DNA of 64,000 nucleotides from the NCBI RefSeq assembly GCF_910592395.1, contig NC_088311.1:12776501-12840500 (forward strand). The letters are read 5' to 3'. The notes below the pieces were generated by a model. The model ran no database searches. It was not told the DNA's origin and was given only the letters and a program-made list of their open reading frames with translations. The stretch is from Lineus longissimus. Taxonomy: Eukaryota > Nemertea > Pilidiophora > Heteronemertea > Lineidae. This document shows positions 10,530 to 21,879 of the stretch, in pieces. How positions within the stretch are numbered: the stretch's first letter is position 1; each line of letters opens with the position of its first letter. Made by a program: the position numbers and the translations under genes.

Positions 10530-10643
10530 ACCATGGCCACAGTCACAGTAATAGTCATACCCATGGTGTTGGACTTGGTAGTGGACATGAGCACGGACAC
10601 AGCCATGGTAAAGAATCATCAGGTCATACGCAAATAACACAAG
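10530..10643 (+). CDS. SLC30A7: ZnT7-like zinc transporter, His-rich loop exon
   Basis: This exon encodes the cytosolic His-rich loop of a cation-diffusion-facilitator zinc transporter (HGHSHSNSHTHG and GHEHGHSHGKE). In ZnT7 this loop lies between membrane helices IV and V and binds zinc handed to the Golgi/early secretory pathway. The acceptor is TTTTTCAG, and the donor is AAG followed by GTAAGA at 10644. The exon ends in phase 1, after the first base of a Gly codon. The exon at 54679 begins with the two bases that complete it ([13 protein letters not shown]), as in vertebrate ZnT7. The loop is shorter than in vertebrates. ZnT5 is the close alternative; later exons favour ZnT7. Confidence 0.85.
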
Positions 10644-11336
10644 GTAAGACCAAAAGGGTTGATTTCCATACTTTCATGGGATTTGCATACCACATTTTTT
10701 TACTTGCAGATGTTTTTTTAGCTTCAGTCATCCAGCTGAACTTGTAGAGTAGATGGATATCAGCCCTTTTAACATGATGCGTGTTAAATAGAACCGGCCT
10801 AAACCCACCGTGGGTCGGTTCCAACAAGGTCAGTTTACCTGGAGTTAAATCCCATTAAGACGGTGCGGGTAATCGGGGCCGGATCGTTTTTGCCGTGGCA
10901 TATGGTGGTGTTGGCCGGTTTTAAAATGTATTAGAAGGCCTACTGTACTCACGTTCTACTCAGAAAAATTGGTGTTTTATCGGCCATTGCTATCCTCCCT
11001 GTCACAGTTGTGACTCAAGTAGAATTTACAGACGAGGTTGGTGAATCTTCGAATTTCAAAATGTATAAAGTGTATATGAACTTCCCTTGCAATATGTCCG
11101 TTGTACAGGCCCTACTAAAACCTTTTCAGTCCAAGGGGTATACCATGCCCCCTGCCCAGGGGGATTTTTAACAACAGACAGCTGCTTCTTATTCCTGGAT
11201 GTGGCCATGTTTTTCAAGTGGAAATTGATGGATCATTAAATTGATGACCACTTGACACATAAATATATCAGTTTATTTTTCAAACAAAAGGCGGCAGCAC
11301 CTGTCAAGATAACAAATATACAAGGCATGGTAGACG
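10644..11336. other. Start of the 44-kb ZnT intron
   Basis: Intronic sequence with no recognised gene. Two GGGCTGG-like and CCACGGT-like short blocks recur around 10800-11160, but I could not delimit an element. Confidence 0.4.
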
Positions 11337-11901
11337 CAGGGTTGGCGCGCCCGTTTGCATTTTCGCCACTTGGGAATGCTGCAAATGAATGGCGAATGTA
11401 AAACAATGTCTGGCTAAAAATTTTGCGAATTCAATTTGAATTGCCATGATTTGGCGAGAGAGTAATCATGTTGTGCGAAAATTGGTCAAAGTCTATCAAA
11501 AAGATCCACTTCCATACCAAATGCACCAAGGCCCGATCGTCAGTCAGTCTAACTTCATCGTATTTGCGGGCGGCAGCGTTATCACACGTGGTTGCTATCG
11601 TCTGCATTGTCGTTCTACCCGTTGCTGCTACAGTGACTTTGGTGGCGCTGCTGGTCGCATTACGCATACATTATCGGCTAGTTTCGTTGCCATGGAGTCT
11701 TTGATCTCGGGTTCCTCGAATCGTTGATTTGCTAGTCTCAGTACTGGCGAGCTGCCATTCTCGCACATGTTACTGTGGGCTGGGTCGACCCCAAGATGGA
11801 CAAACGATCGGCAATTGCTCGAGCTGACTCAATATGGCTAAAAGTGACAGCCACTTGGCTAAAAAGTGGCTAGGAGGAAAAAATTCACAGAGCCAACCCT
11901 G
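11337..11901. mobile_element. 565-bp inverted-repeat element, 5-bp AGACG duplication
   Basis: The ends are perfect inverted repeats, CAGGGTTGGC and GCCAACCCTG. The pentamer AGACG directly precedes the left end (11332-11336) and directly follows the right end (11902-11906). The CAGGGTTG start resembles hAT termini, although hAT usually makes 8-bp duplications. No transposase is encoded, so it is a non-autonomous (MITE-like) element. Confidence 0.6.
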
Positions 11902-12200
11902 AGACGGGATGGCATCCCGCCGTGGTTAAATACAATGGTAACTTATACGGGATGCTGTCCCGCCTAAGAACTCAAAAGGTTAACTGGATATTATAGGATA
12001 CACATGGTTTCATATAAACGCTTATCTGAGATATAAAACACGACTCATCACTATACAATGTACACATAAAACACTCACAGATTCAAACCGACCTGGTCGG
12101 TTCGCATTTACACGACAGCGCAAAGCCCCCTTAATCGGCCTAATTCTCCTGAACTGACCCGAGACTGTGCTATTTGGCGAGTCTCAGGTCAGTTCCCTTA

Positions 12201-12861
12201 AAGCTCTGTACACACTGACAACATTTTGGGAAACATGTTGGCCAACATGTTGTCCAGGTGCGATGTTATCGTAAATGTTGGCAGTGTGTACAGTTCGGAA
12301 ACATTCGGCAACATGTTGGCCAAATGTTGCTCAAATGTTGTCGAAATAATACAAAATCAATTTTGTTGCCCAGTGTTGTCGAGTTTTATCTAATCAGAAA
12401 TAGGCCCCAAATCACATGATCTACCTGAAGCCATGTGATTTAGTCAAAATAGCAGCCTCCAGCAAGGAATGGTTATTGAGTGAAGTGGAACAACTTATCG
12501 CAGGATGGGAAAGTTGTGCCTGTCTATGGGATGACAGTAGACAGGAGACAGTGGTAGGCCCCATGCTGGTCTCTCATATATTCATGGTCTTGTCCACACT
12601 CTTTTCTCATCTTTACGTCTTCTTTGCCGTCTTTCAATCAGGATACGTAAAATTATGGCAGAGCCCCCGACAATACATCTTCTTCTCTTGGAATCTTCCA
12701 TTGTTTATGAATTTCCGTCCAAAATCCTCATTTTCTCAGAAACATTCGATAACAAGTTGCCCAACATGTTGTCGAATGTTGTCAAGTGTATACAGGGCCA
12801 AATTTTTGTCGAGATGTTTCCGAAAATGTTACCGAAAATGTTGTCAGTGTGTAAAGAGCTT
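12201..12861 (+). mobile_element. 661-bp PIF/Harbinger-like deletion derivative
   Basis: The termini match over 27 bp with one difference: AAGCTCTGTACACACTGACA at the left and the reverse complement of its near-copy at the right. Both continue inward as imperfect repeats of ACATGTTGGC/AACATGTTG. Inside, on the + strand near 12470-12540, a frame reads LSEVEQLIAGWE then CACLWDDS. This looks like the beginning of a MADF/SANT domain, the second protein of PIF/Harbinger elements. I take it as an internally deleted element that kept the 5' end of that gene. A 3-bp duplication is not convincing (TTA versus CTA). Confidence 0.55.
12416..12610 (+). pseudogene. MADF/SANT-like protein, N-terminal remnant
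   Basis: The reading frame starts at an ATG and shows EVEQLIAGWESCACLWDD within the first 45 codons, the pattern of a MADF helix 1 (acidic, Trp, then 'CLWD'). After about 50 codons the sequence becomes hydrophobic and unlike the domain. The remaining open frame to 12901 runs across the inverted repeat and is unlikely to be coding. In intact elements the protein binds DNA together with the DDE transposase. Confidence 0.35.
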
Positions 12862-12934
12862 CTATTTAGCAAATATTCTTTACGTTACCCTTGGACAATA
12901 ACGACGTACCTCTGCATCGTCATCCCTATCAGCC

Positions 12935-13519
12935 TCACGGTATGTTAAAAGTGAACTGTTTGATCGTGATACCTGCCGCTGAACTATCACCATCAGACTT
13001 CGTTCCTGTAAAAATTCGCTTCAAAGCAGACTTCATGACCTTATATTTTATATTTGCCGCTACTGCTGTCAGAACTAATTGTCTATCCCTATCATCCAGT
13101 GCTGCCCCATCAAGTAACTTGAAAGCTAATACAGCATCTGGAAGGGTCATATCATGTTTTGTGCAAAGGTGATGACGTCTTTCAAATTCTATAATAAAAT
13201 CTGTAATGTTTTCATGTTTTCGTTTGTACCCATCAAAGCTCGAATACGCACCGTAAGCAATATCTATCTTGTCCCTTGCGTATATAGAATCCAATGCTTT
13301 TATCAAAACTGTCATGCCCGTTTTCTCTGCCAATGTTTTCGCATCGATTTCCAGGGCCTTTGCCCGTGCTTGGCCCTTCAATGACAGTACAACAGCTAGG
13401 GCACGTTTCTCCTCTTTTAGTTCTGTTACCATTTCCCAAATATTAATTTCATTCCGCCACTGTTCATAATTATTTTCGTCCAAAACTGGCGGATTCTTGT
13501 AACCCGAACTCGTCGCCAT
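12935..13519 (-). CDS. Intact gag-like ORF (LTR-retrotransposon type)
   Basis: An uninterrupted 194-codon frame starts MATSSGYKNPPVLDENN at 13519. The N-terminal half has the NYEQWRNEINIW block and a helical 'ALAVVLSLKGQARAKALEI' region, as in Copia/Gypsy gag proteins of the UBN2 kind. The middle has FIIEFERRHHLCTKHDM and the PDAVLAFKLLDGA block, both typical of capsid-like gag. The ORF ends FTFNIP, just before a possible splice donor (ACC followed by GTGAGG on the - strand, around 12942). No protease or RT follows in the next kilobase. It is either the leftover 5' gene of a retrotransposon or a captured gag; the lack of stops is notable in this graveyard of broken elements. Confidence 0.6.
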   Translation of the reverse strand: MATSSGYKNPPVLDENNYEQWRNEINIWEMVTELKEEKRALAVVLSLKGQARAKALEIDAKTLAEKTGMTVLIKALDSIYARDKIDIAYGAYSSFDGYKRKHENITDFIIEFERRHHLCTKHDMTLPDAVLAFKLLDGAALDDRDRQLVLTAVAANIKYKVMKSALKRIFTGTKSDGDSSAAGITIKQFTFNIP

Positions 13520-15175
13520 CTTTGTTTTTTTTTTTTAACTTTTCACTTACTTCGTAGATGATTTCCGTAGATCTCTTTGCCGTCTGCTACCATGAAAATA
13601 TTGGTCTTACCGTTTACCGCTGGTCTCCTCGAATCCTCTTGTTCACACGGTACACCCCAGCAACATCAACCTTTATTTGCAAACTTTTATCGCAGTTGCA
13701 CTGACTGCTCCAGAGCGAAGAAATAGGAAATGGTGGAAAATCCATCCTTCAAATGGGCTATCATCCGAACTGAAATATTTTATATGGAAAGATGCATCAT
13801 AACAAACAACAATAGAGATTAAAACTACAAAATCTCAAGTAGCAGTAGGGTGAGAGTATCTTTCTCTCTTGTTAATTCACTGATCCCCTCAGGAAAACCA
13901 AATTCACCAGAAACTTCTGATACATTTATGTATGCACGTTTCAACTGAGCATTTGATGCTACCTGGTGAAAAAATCTTAACAGCCTTTTATGGAGGCTGG
14001 AGTTGATCTCAATGAGACCTCCGTCTCTACCGCAACTTTTGGTGGCGGACATCAACTTCCCGGTACGTCTACAGACACGTCATTTATTACCAAAGAGCAC
14101 TCGAGCTCAACTGCTCTGTTATTATCATAACCATATTTCACGGCTCTGCATTTAAATATAGGCCTTATTTCACCTACCTTATCGATCCATTGACATTTTC
14201 CAGCACGCTTTGTTTTGTAGGATCAAGAAATCTGACGAAATGTTCTCAAAAAATTACAAGCGACTTTATTTTAGCTCCGCCATTGCTGTAACAAAACAAA
14301 AGAGCCATCATATTGTTGTTTTCTCCTTGACCAATTCCATGTCAGCCGGAACAATCCTATCTTCGGCTGTCTCTCTCCAACAATTCCCCTCCTCCTGGCC
14401 ATTTCCCCCAAATGCCAGTCCAAACACCTATATTAGCCAAAAACTAACTAAAATTTAGAATATAATGCTAATTACTCAAATTCAAATCTGCCTCCAAATT
14501 ATGTAAGCAGCCCACTGCCTACAAAATCTCAAACTTAAACTTAGAGGCTTCTGTTCTGATACCACAGTCCAATTGTCTCTACATGTATTTCAAATGTAGT
14601 AAGTTTCTCATCAAAATGAAACACTAGTCTTCTTGACTGTCCTGATTTTAGCACAGTTCCTGGTGCAAGAGTCCTTGAATTACAGTATCCACTTAGTTTC
14701 TGAATTTAACACAAAATGAAACAACCTTTTAACCTTCCAGGACCACATCTAGTGAAAATCATCACTAGTTTGCAAGCCAAAAATCAAATACCCAATTTAT
14801 GGGGTTTTTTTGTTTGTTTTTTTTTCTTATTTTTCCTGGGTCCTAGAAAGCTATGCAAAACTGTTTCCATGTCTCCGTACAGATATTCCCTGTTTTCAAG
14901 ACAACCAAATTTACAGAACTAACGGGCATCAACCTACTTCTCAACTAAAGTAGCCACCGATTCCCACAAAATTTCACCAAATTCAGGTGCTCCCAAATTT
15001 TCTCTAATTTTTAACCCTTCAGCCAACGCACAAAAAGCCCTTATTTCTGATATTTGGTCACCTCCTAAATGTCACATCCTTAGAATCATTTCTAAATAAT
15101 CCTTATCGTCTGAATGATTTTCGAATCCTTACAAAACGTGATTGTCCTCGGTATTCTCGATCAATTCGATAGTCT
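13520..15175. other. Region upstream of the gag-like ORF, nothing firm
   Basis: AT-rich DNA with a T run at 13524-13536. It may include the 5' LTR and leader of the gag-like element, but I found no repeated terminus to prove it. A GTGGTATCAGAAC sequence on the - strand (14551-14565) looks like a primer-binding site of plant type and was not accepted. No genes are supported. Confidence 0.35.
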
Positions 15176-17255
15176 TTATGTTGCGTCTCCTGGCACTTTT
15201 GCCTCGTCTCCTCTTGTGGTCGCCGCGTCTTCTTGAGGTGCTGCTGCTGCCGATTCTAGAAACTCGGTGGGAAAGAGCCTGTGGATAGGACGAACAAACT
15301 CACCCGTCGAGGTCTTAACCTTGACAGATTTCTTGGACAGTCGCCATTCTCCACTGTCCTCGGGGTACCTTTTCATCGACTATGATGACGATATCTCCCT
15401 GCTGAAGATTGTGCTCTTTGTACAGCCATCGTTGACGGTTGTGCAACAGGGGTAGGAGTTCCTGTTGACATCTCTGCCAATACTGCTTCAGCAATGACTG
15501 GATGTGACGCCACCTGTGTCTCGGGTTGTGACGTAATTCATCTGTGGATGGTGGTGCCAGCTGCCCACCCATCTGACCATGTAGAAAATGGTTCGGCGTC
15601 AATGGTAGGTTATCATTGACGTCACTGCTGGCTACTGTGATGGGTCTAGAGTTGAGTAGACCCTCAGTCTCTACCACAAAGGTATGAAATTCTTTGTCAT
15701 TGATGTCAGCCTTTCCAATTATCACCTTCAGGGCTCTCTTTGATGCCTTCACCATTATCCCGAAGTGAGATGCACCGGGTGGGTTGAACTTCCACCGAAT
15801 GCCACTTGTATTCTTGTATCCCACCGTCTTCCTCTCGACCTTGTCCCAGTCAATTGCCTCCACCAATTCTCTCAATTCCCATTCTGACACTACAAAATTC
15901 GAGCCATTGTCTGTTAAGGCATCTTCATTCACACCTCTTCTGCTGATCGTGCGAGACAAGGCCATTAAAAATCCATCCGTGTCCATGGCGTAGACAGGCT
16001 CCAAATGCACGGCTCTAGTCTGTAGGCAAGTGAAGACTGCAAGATGTCGTTTGGCGGTATGCCTCCCTCTTCCCATCTTTACCATGTACGGTCGTGCAAA
16101 ATCGATTCCTGACTTGCAAAAATCTCGAAGTGGTTCTCTCAGTCTGAACTTTGGGATTGGCGCCATCAATTGTTGGGCAGGTCTCGCTTTGGCCAACTTG
16201 CACATGTAGCAGTCAAGCTCATAACTCCTCACAGCTTCTCTAATGCGGAGTATCCAGTATGTCCTTCGGATTTGACAAATAGTTGCTTCTCGCCCCACTT
16301 GATGACCAATCGTCTCATGTGCTCTCTTCACAACAAATGGTGTCCCCTCTCCTGTCCTTGGCAGTATGATGGGGTACTTCTGTTTATCATTCACATAGTC
16401 GACGTGCTCTAGTCTGGAATCTTCGCTCATTATCCAAGAATGGACTCAGGCTGGCTAGTTTGCTTGATCTTGGGACTGGTTTTCCTTCTGCTAATGTCGC
16501 TATTTCTCTGTCGAATTTCTTCTTCTGGGCCATCCTTATGATACAATCCTCAGCCTGCTGCTTCTCTTCTGGTGTCAGCTCTGTTGACCAGGCCGTCAAT
16601 CCAGGAGTTAGGTTTCTTCAGGAGCCAAAACATGAAGCGTCGGACAAATCCCACTCTTCTTGTCAATTTTCCAAGGTCCCTCCAGTGGCTGGGATGCAAC
16701 TCAAACTCTGCTGTCTCTACTATAGCTGTCTTCTCTGTAGTAGTGAAGGTAGTCTGGGGACGCTCCTCAATCGTCTCATCAGGTGGGACTGTAACCTTCT
16801 TGGCTGGCCAGTTTGTCTCCTCCTGCTTTAGGTAGTCTGGCCCCTCCCACCATAGGTTAGACTGTGACAACTCTACCACGGTGAGTACTCTGGTTGCTAG
16901 ATCAGCCGGATTTTGCTTTGACGGTACATTGCGCCACTGGTTTGGTGTTGTCTTCTCCTGGATTTCACCGACTCTGTTTGAGATGTAGGGCTTGAAGGTC
17001 TTCCCTGGTCTGCATATCCAATACATAACATTCATAGAGTCTGTCCAATACACCACCTTCAACTTTGGACCATCTTTTCCACTTTCTAGGACTTGCTTGA
17101 TTCTCTCAAGTAGACGGGTACCAATAACCGACCCACACAACTCCAGTCGTGCAATCGAAATGGCTTTCAGGGGTGGTCTTGGCGGCTACCAAATGACATC
17201 TAGCGATCCCGTTTTGACTGATGCTCCTGACATAAACTGCAGCCGAGTATGCCTA
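15176..17255 (-). pseudogene. BEL/Pao pol fragment: RNase H, integrase, DUF5641
   Basis: Reading leftward, RNase H-like sequence appears from 17255 (AYSAAVYVRS, then VVYWTDSMNVMYWICR and NVPSKQNPADLATR). The integrase zinc-binding part follows (H..H..CYMCK). The integrase core has SGIDFARPY, LTDNGSNFV and RWKFNPPGASH. Then come the LLNSRPIT helix and the RWRHIQSLLKQYWQRC / GQWRMATVQEI motifs of the DUF5641 tail, ending near 15178. At least three frame changes are needed (near 17120, 16560-16430 and 15370). The gag, protease and RT are missing, so this is a truncated copy of a family different from the full-length BEL at 21880. Such enzymes reverse-transcribe and integrate the element. Confidence 0.85.
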
Positions 17256-18391
17256 TGTTGCCGATATTTCTGGCCAGTGGCCAATTCACTTAACTGCAAG
17301 AATAATTTATATATGTATGTAGACATGGAGAATCTTTAATGGAATGGCCTACTAACTATATACACAATTTACACAAATCGGAACCATGAAAACCATGAAC
17401 ATACCTGCAAGAATAATTTATATATATATGTAGACATGAAGAATCTCTAATGGAATGGCACTGGGCCACACCAAGCATTAACTTAAATAGTATATACATG
17501 TAGTATTATATAATAATAGTAGTATGGTATAAAAGGTATAAATATATTTGAAGTAAGGAGGACCAGTTTGTGCTGCCATCTGAATCCAGGCAGCACAACA
17601 AATAATCCAAAAGGATATTAACCCATTCTCCAACATACACTCCCCACTTATAGAAATTTCTCCCGAAATTATTTAGTCTAAAAAAAAACTTGAGATAGAG
17701 ATGTGAATTAGAGTGCAGGTAGTACAGTATTCTATGATGATATGACAAGAATGGCGGTATGTAGTATGATGATGAGATGATCAATAATGATGATGATACA
17801 GTGACATAATAGAAAAGTAAAGAGGCTCCAAGACACACACCCTAGCATCAACCACAGGAGATGCTTGTGGCCTTGGCAAGATGGGATACCTAGTAATCAC
17901 ATTACATAGTCATCCCGCGAACGCTAAACACATTGCAACTTTGTTTTAGTTACAATCATGACTTGATACTTGATAGAATATAATAATGCTAAAAAGGATA
18001 AACACGTTTAAAATACAAGCAGCATAAATCCAAACAATCTACACAAGCAAATTATCCCAACGAACAAACAAACATGTCTGATGTTGCCCACGTGACCAAA
18101 GGAACTATGGCCAAAAGGGATAACCAGCCTAGTCGGAAAAGAACTCAATCAGGAAATAGCTGCAATATAACTATCTTCAAATAATCTCTGAGTCCACACG
18201 ATCTGAACCAACCAGGCACCAAATTTACAGTATATCCCACCAGCAAACTAGCATTCATGAGGGAGAGGATAACTCAATCTCAATAGATGCAGCCAACTCA
18301 AAAAATTGACCAAAGGAACAATGGCCCAAGAGGGATAACCGACCTAGCTGATCACATAGAAACATGTCAAGAAACAGAAAACAGAAACATA
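17256..18391. repeat. Non-coding region with two internal direct duplications
   Basis: A block of about 55 bp starting CTGCAAGAATAATTTATATA occurs at 17297 and again at 17404, 107 bp apart, with few differences. A second pair sits at 18094 and 18302 (GACCAAAGGAAC.ATGGCC and GGGATAACC). The stretch follows the Gypsy integrase on its coding strand, so it may be the element's 3' untranslated region and LTR. No matching LTR is present to confirm that. No genes. Confidence 0.45.
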
Positions 18392-19479
18392 CTAAACGGG
18401 CGACTGAAGGCAAATCGCAGCCTCCAGAGCTGTAGGATGACTCTGGTACATACTATTCCCAAGAAGGTCCATAAGCATTTCGACTTTCTGACGCCATTCT
18501 GGAACTATGTCCACATGTTGCGTAAAAACAAACCGCTCAGGAGGGCGACGTGTCCGTGTAGAACGACGTAAGAGTGCAGACTCCCGAGACGGAATAGATA
18601 TAGAATCATCGGAATCTGATCCAGTATCAGAATCTCGTTTTAAAGACAAAATCGGTGGAGGTGTGTCAGGACCATCCTTATTACCAGTGTCTGGCTCCAC
18701 AACCGCCTTATCAACCTTTTTCAAAGACCGTCTTGGCCTAGGAATAGGACGGGCAGGCTGAGGATCAACACTGGGATTACATGAAGAATTATCAAACTGA
18801 CACAAAATGGGAAGGAGCATATTCCGGTGCAGACACTTTCGCGATCCTGAATTGGACTGAAACACGAACACAGGAATGTCCGGATTGGTCTGGCTGACGA
18901 CGGTATATTCTTCATCCTCCCACTTATTGGCGAGCTTATATTTCCCACGATCCCCTACACGGCGAACCAAGACCCTGTCCCCAATGATAACAGTAGCACC
19001 ACAAACCCAAATGTCATAATCCTCCTTCTGCTTCGCTCTGGAAATGTGCTTGTTAGCAAGATCATATGCTATTTCAAGACGCGAATGTAAATCGTCAACA
19101 AATTTGACCTTGGAGCCTTTCTGAGCAGAAGGAAGTAACATGCCAAAATGGACATCGATAGGAAGGCGAGGTTCTCGACCGAAGAGAAGAAAATACGGCG
19201 AGAAACCTGAAGAGTCGTGACAAGAAGAATTATACGCATGAACAAGGCTTGGCACAAAACGCTTCCAATCCTTCTTCTTCTCCGTGGGGAGTGTGCCGAG
19301 CATATTAAGCAAAGTGCGATTGAAGCCCTCGCAAACTCCATTCCCCATAGGGTGATATGGAGTTGTGCAAGATTTGGAAATATTCATGAGCTTGCACAGC
19401 TCTGCGATGACCTTCCCTACAAAATTTTGACCCTGGTCGCTGTGAAAACGCTCTGGAGTACCGTAATGAACAATATAAT
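18392..19479 (-). pseudogene. Gypsy-type integrase, C-terminal part
   Basis: Read leftward, the frame gives the second catalytic Asp block (HSDQGQNFVGK). It then gives the CTTPYHPMGNGVCEGFNRTL block, which holds the catalytic Glu. The downstream part is the linker and the C-terminal domain (GDRVLVRRVG...KLANKWEDEEYTV), followed by a Pro/Arg-rich tail to a stop at 18392. It belongs to the Ty3/Gypsy group. The N-terminal part with the first catalytic Asp is about 2.2 kb away, at 21728-21879, because another element interrupts the gene. No stop lies in this part, so the copy was fairly young when hit. Confidence 0.85.
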
Positions 19480-19656
19480 TATGCCCCCGCTAAAGTGGGG
19501 GCATTATGTTCTTAGGTGGTTTCCGGCTGCCGCGTCCGCCTCGTCCGCGTCCGCCGCACTGAATTCCAGACTATAACTCAAGAACCCCTTGCTCGGCTGA
19601 CTTGAAATTTTTAGGGGGTGTAGGCCTAGTGTGTGTCAAAGGGTCCCTATTGTTTT

Positions 19657-21018
19657 TTGGCGCGTTCCAAAATGCAATATGGCCGCCAGCCGCCATCTTA
19701 GATTTTCGCATTCCGCTCGTTTACTAGAGAACCAGAGGTCCAACAGTCTTCAAACTTTTGTGGTGTGATGTTCTATGGTAGGGGAGGTTCCCTATCGATT
19801 TTGGGCCCGACCGGAAATCAAAGATGGCCGCCAGCCACCATCTTAGATTTTCGCATTCCGCTCGTTAACTGGAGAACCGGAGGTCCAACAGTCTTCAAAC
19901 TTTTGTGGCGTAATGGTCTATGGTAGGGGAGGTTCCCTATCGATTTTGGGCCCGACCCGAAATCAAAGATGGCCGCCATCCACCATCTTAGATTTTCGCA
20001 TTCCGCTCGTTTACTAGAGAACCGGAGGTCCAACAGTCTTCAAACTTTTGTGGCGTAATGGTCTATGGTAGGGGAGGTTCCCTATCGATTTTGGGCCCGA
20101 CCCGAAATCAAAGATGGCCGCCAGCCACCATCTTAGATTTTCGCATTCCGCTCGTTAACTGGAGAACCGGAGGTCCAACAGTCTTCAAACTTTTGTGGCG
20201 TAATGGTCTATGGAAGGGGAGGTTCCCTATCGATTTTGGGCCCTACCCGAAATCAAAGATGGCCGCCAGCCACCATCTTAGATTTTGGCATTCCGCTCGT
20301 TAACTGGAGAACCAGAGGTCCAACAGTCTTCAAACTTTTGTGGTGTAATGGTCTATGGTAGGGGAGGTTCCCTATCGATTTTGGGCCAGACCCGAAATCA
20401 AAGATGGCCACCAGGTCCCCGACTTGGTGATTTGTATTCCGCCCCGTAAATTAAGAACCGAGTGAGTGACAGACCTGAAACTTATGTGGTGTTATTACCT
20501 AGTGTAGGGGAGATTCCCTATCCATTTTTGGCCCGATCTGAAATCCAAGATGGCTGCCAGGCCCGACTTGGTTTTTCACATTCTGACCTGTAACTCAAGA
20601 ACCAAGTGAGTGACAGACCTGAAACTTAAATGGTGTGATGAGGTTGTGTAGGGGAGGTTCCCTGTCGATTTTGGGCCTGACCCAAAATTCAATATGGCTG
20701 CCAGCAGCCAACAAGCAGCCAACTTAGATTTTGGTATTCCAAGTTAACTGAAGAACGAGAGGTTTGACACACTTCAAACTTTTGTGGTGCAATGGTCATT
20801 CAGGGGATGCTCTCTATCAATTTTGGGCGTGTTCCAAAATCCAATATGGCTGCCAGCAGCCAACTTAGATTTTGGTATTCCGATTGTTAACTGAAGAACT
20901 AGAGGTTTGACACACTTCAAACTTTTGTGGTGTAATGGTCTTCAGTAGGGGAGTTTCTCTATCGATTTTGGGCACATTCCAGAATCCAAAATGGCCTCCA
21001 GCCGCCATCTTAGATTTT
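19657..21018 (+). repeat. 145-bp tandem array, about ten units
   Basis: Units recur every 145 bp (CATCTTAGATTTTCGCATTC near 19695, 19839, 19984, 20129 and 20274). Each carries a GATGGCCGCCAGCC block, a GGAGGTCCAACAGTCTTCAA block and a GGGAGGTTCCCTATCGATTT block. The first five are nearly identical, and the later ones are diverged and partly expanded. This gradient suggests recent local amplification at the left side. Confidence 0.85.
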
Positions 21019-21683
21019 TGCTGAGATGAGATAAGATAAGAGATGAGATAAATAGCCACGCAGTTGCTATTCATTGATATCCGAGCATTGGATATTCTGT
21101 GACTGACACCAGGAGAAGGGATAAATAGCCTGACAGTTGTTATTCATTAGCATGTAAGCAATGGATATTCTGTGACTGATTCTAGCAGATTGCACTAGCT
21201 ACCCGGCAGTGACTAGTCTTTAACTTCCTGAGTACCAGATATTCTGTGACTGATTCCAGGCGATCGCATAATTGATGCTGTTCCAGTAACAGGGTCAAAA
21301 GCTTGCCCACTGATCTTCTGTGTAAATTGCTAGCAGGCAATCGCCTTGGAAACGGCAAAAACTTAAAAGATCAAGGAGATGACAACGGCGAAAATAGTAT
21401 AGACCACGCTTCACCTCTGTAGTGAGTAAATGGGAAAACCAACCTCTGCTGTTCACGTGCATGTCTATTGTCAGACCAACTAGCCCAGTCAACAGCCATA
21501 TTATTGTGGATGTTATTTGAGAGCCTCCACAAAATTTCATAAACAGCCACAGAGAAGATATTATCGTATTTATGCGCTTATAAGCGCACTGCGCTTATAT
21601 TCGAGGTGCGCTTATAGCCACAATTTCATATTTATAGGCTAAATAACGCGCGCAATGAACATATTAACACACCGAACACACCA
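21019..21683. other. Right flank of the tandem array
   Basis: Non-coding. TGGATATTCTGTGACTGA recurs three times (about 21087, 21162 and 21236) with GATAAATAGCC blocks nearby, so a second, shorter repeat of about 75 bp is present. Several GCGCTTATA palindromic blocks lie at 21570-21615. Confidence 0.5.
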
Positions 21684-21727
21684 GAGCGGGGGCATACATT
21701 CGCAATTTGCCCCAATTGCGTTATATA

Positions 21728-21879
21728 TTTCTAGTTATCAAAGAGAACGCGTGCTGTGGTAGCAGCTGTCTGGCTTTTGGTAGGAATAGCCTGTGCATAT
21801 TTAGAAAAATGATCGGTTTTGACCAGAATGTTTTCATAACATGAAACAATGAACAAAGGCGTATCTCCCGAACTGTTGA
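21728..21879 (-). pseudogene. Gypsy integrase, N-terminal core fragment
   Basis: Read leftward from 21879, the frame gives LVKTDHFSKYAQAIPTKSQT and then AATTARVLFDN. This is the first catalytic Asp block of a Ty3/Gypsy integrase and is continuous in sense with the C-terminal part at 18392-19479. The upstream pol sequence should follow to the right, but the LTR of a BEL element begins at 21880 instead. After that BEL element the Gypsy sequence does not resume. Confidence 0.8.

Larger units (their letters stand above)
19480..21727. mobile_element. Element with 145-bp tandem repeats, inserted in Gypsy integrase
   Basis: It splits the integrase between VLFDN and YIVHYG. The left end is TATGCCCCCGCT, which folds into a hairpin with the following GTGGGGGCAT. 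The same 12 bp occur inverted near the right end (21684-21695). About 30 bp farther out another small hairpin, CGCAATT/AATTGCG, adjoins the host sequence. The middle is a tandem array. No protein is encoded apart from accidental frames. Terminal hairpins plus a tandem core recall bivalve pearl/HINE elements; the class is inferred. Confidence 0.6.

Noticed and set aside
14551-14565. GTGGTATCAGAAC on the - strand as a Copia-type primer-binding site for the gag-like ORF
   Set aside because: The match is to the plant initiator tRNA 3' end, which differs in animals, and no LTR boundary lies beside it.
19657-21018. Open frames within the 145-bp array
   Set aside because: They repeat with the array, on both strands, and show no protein features.
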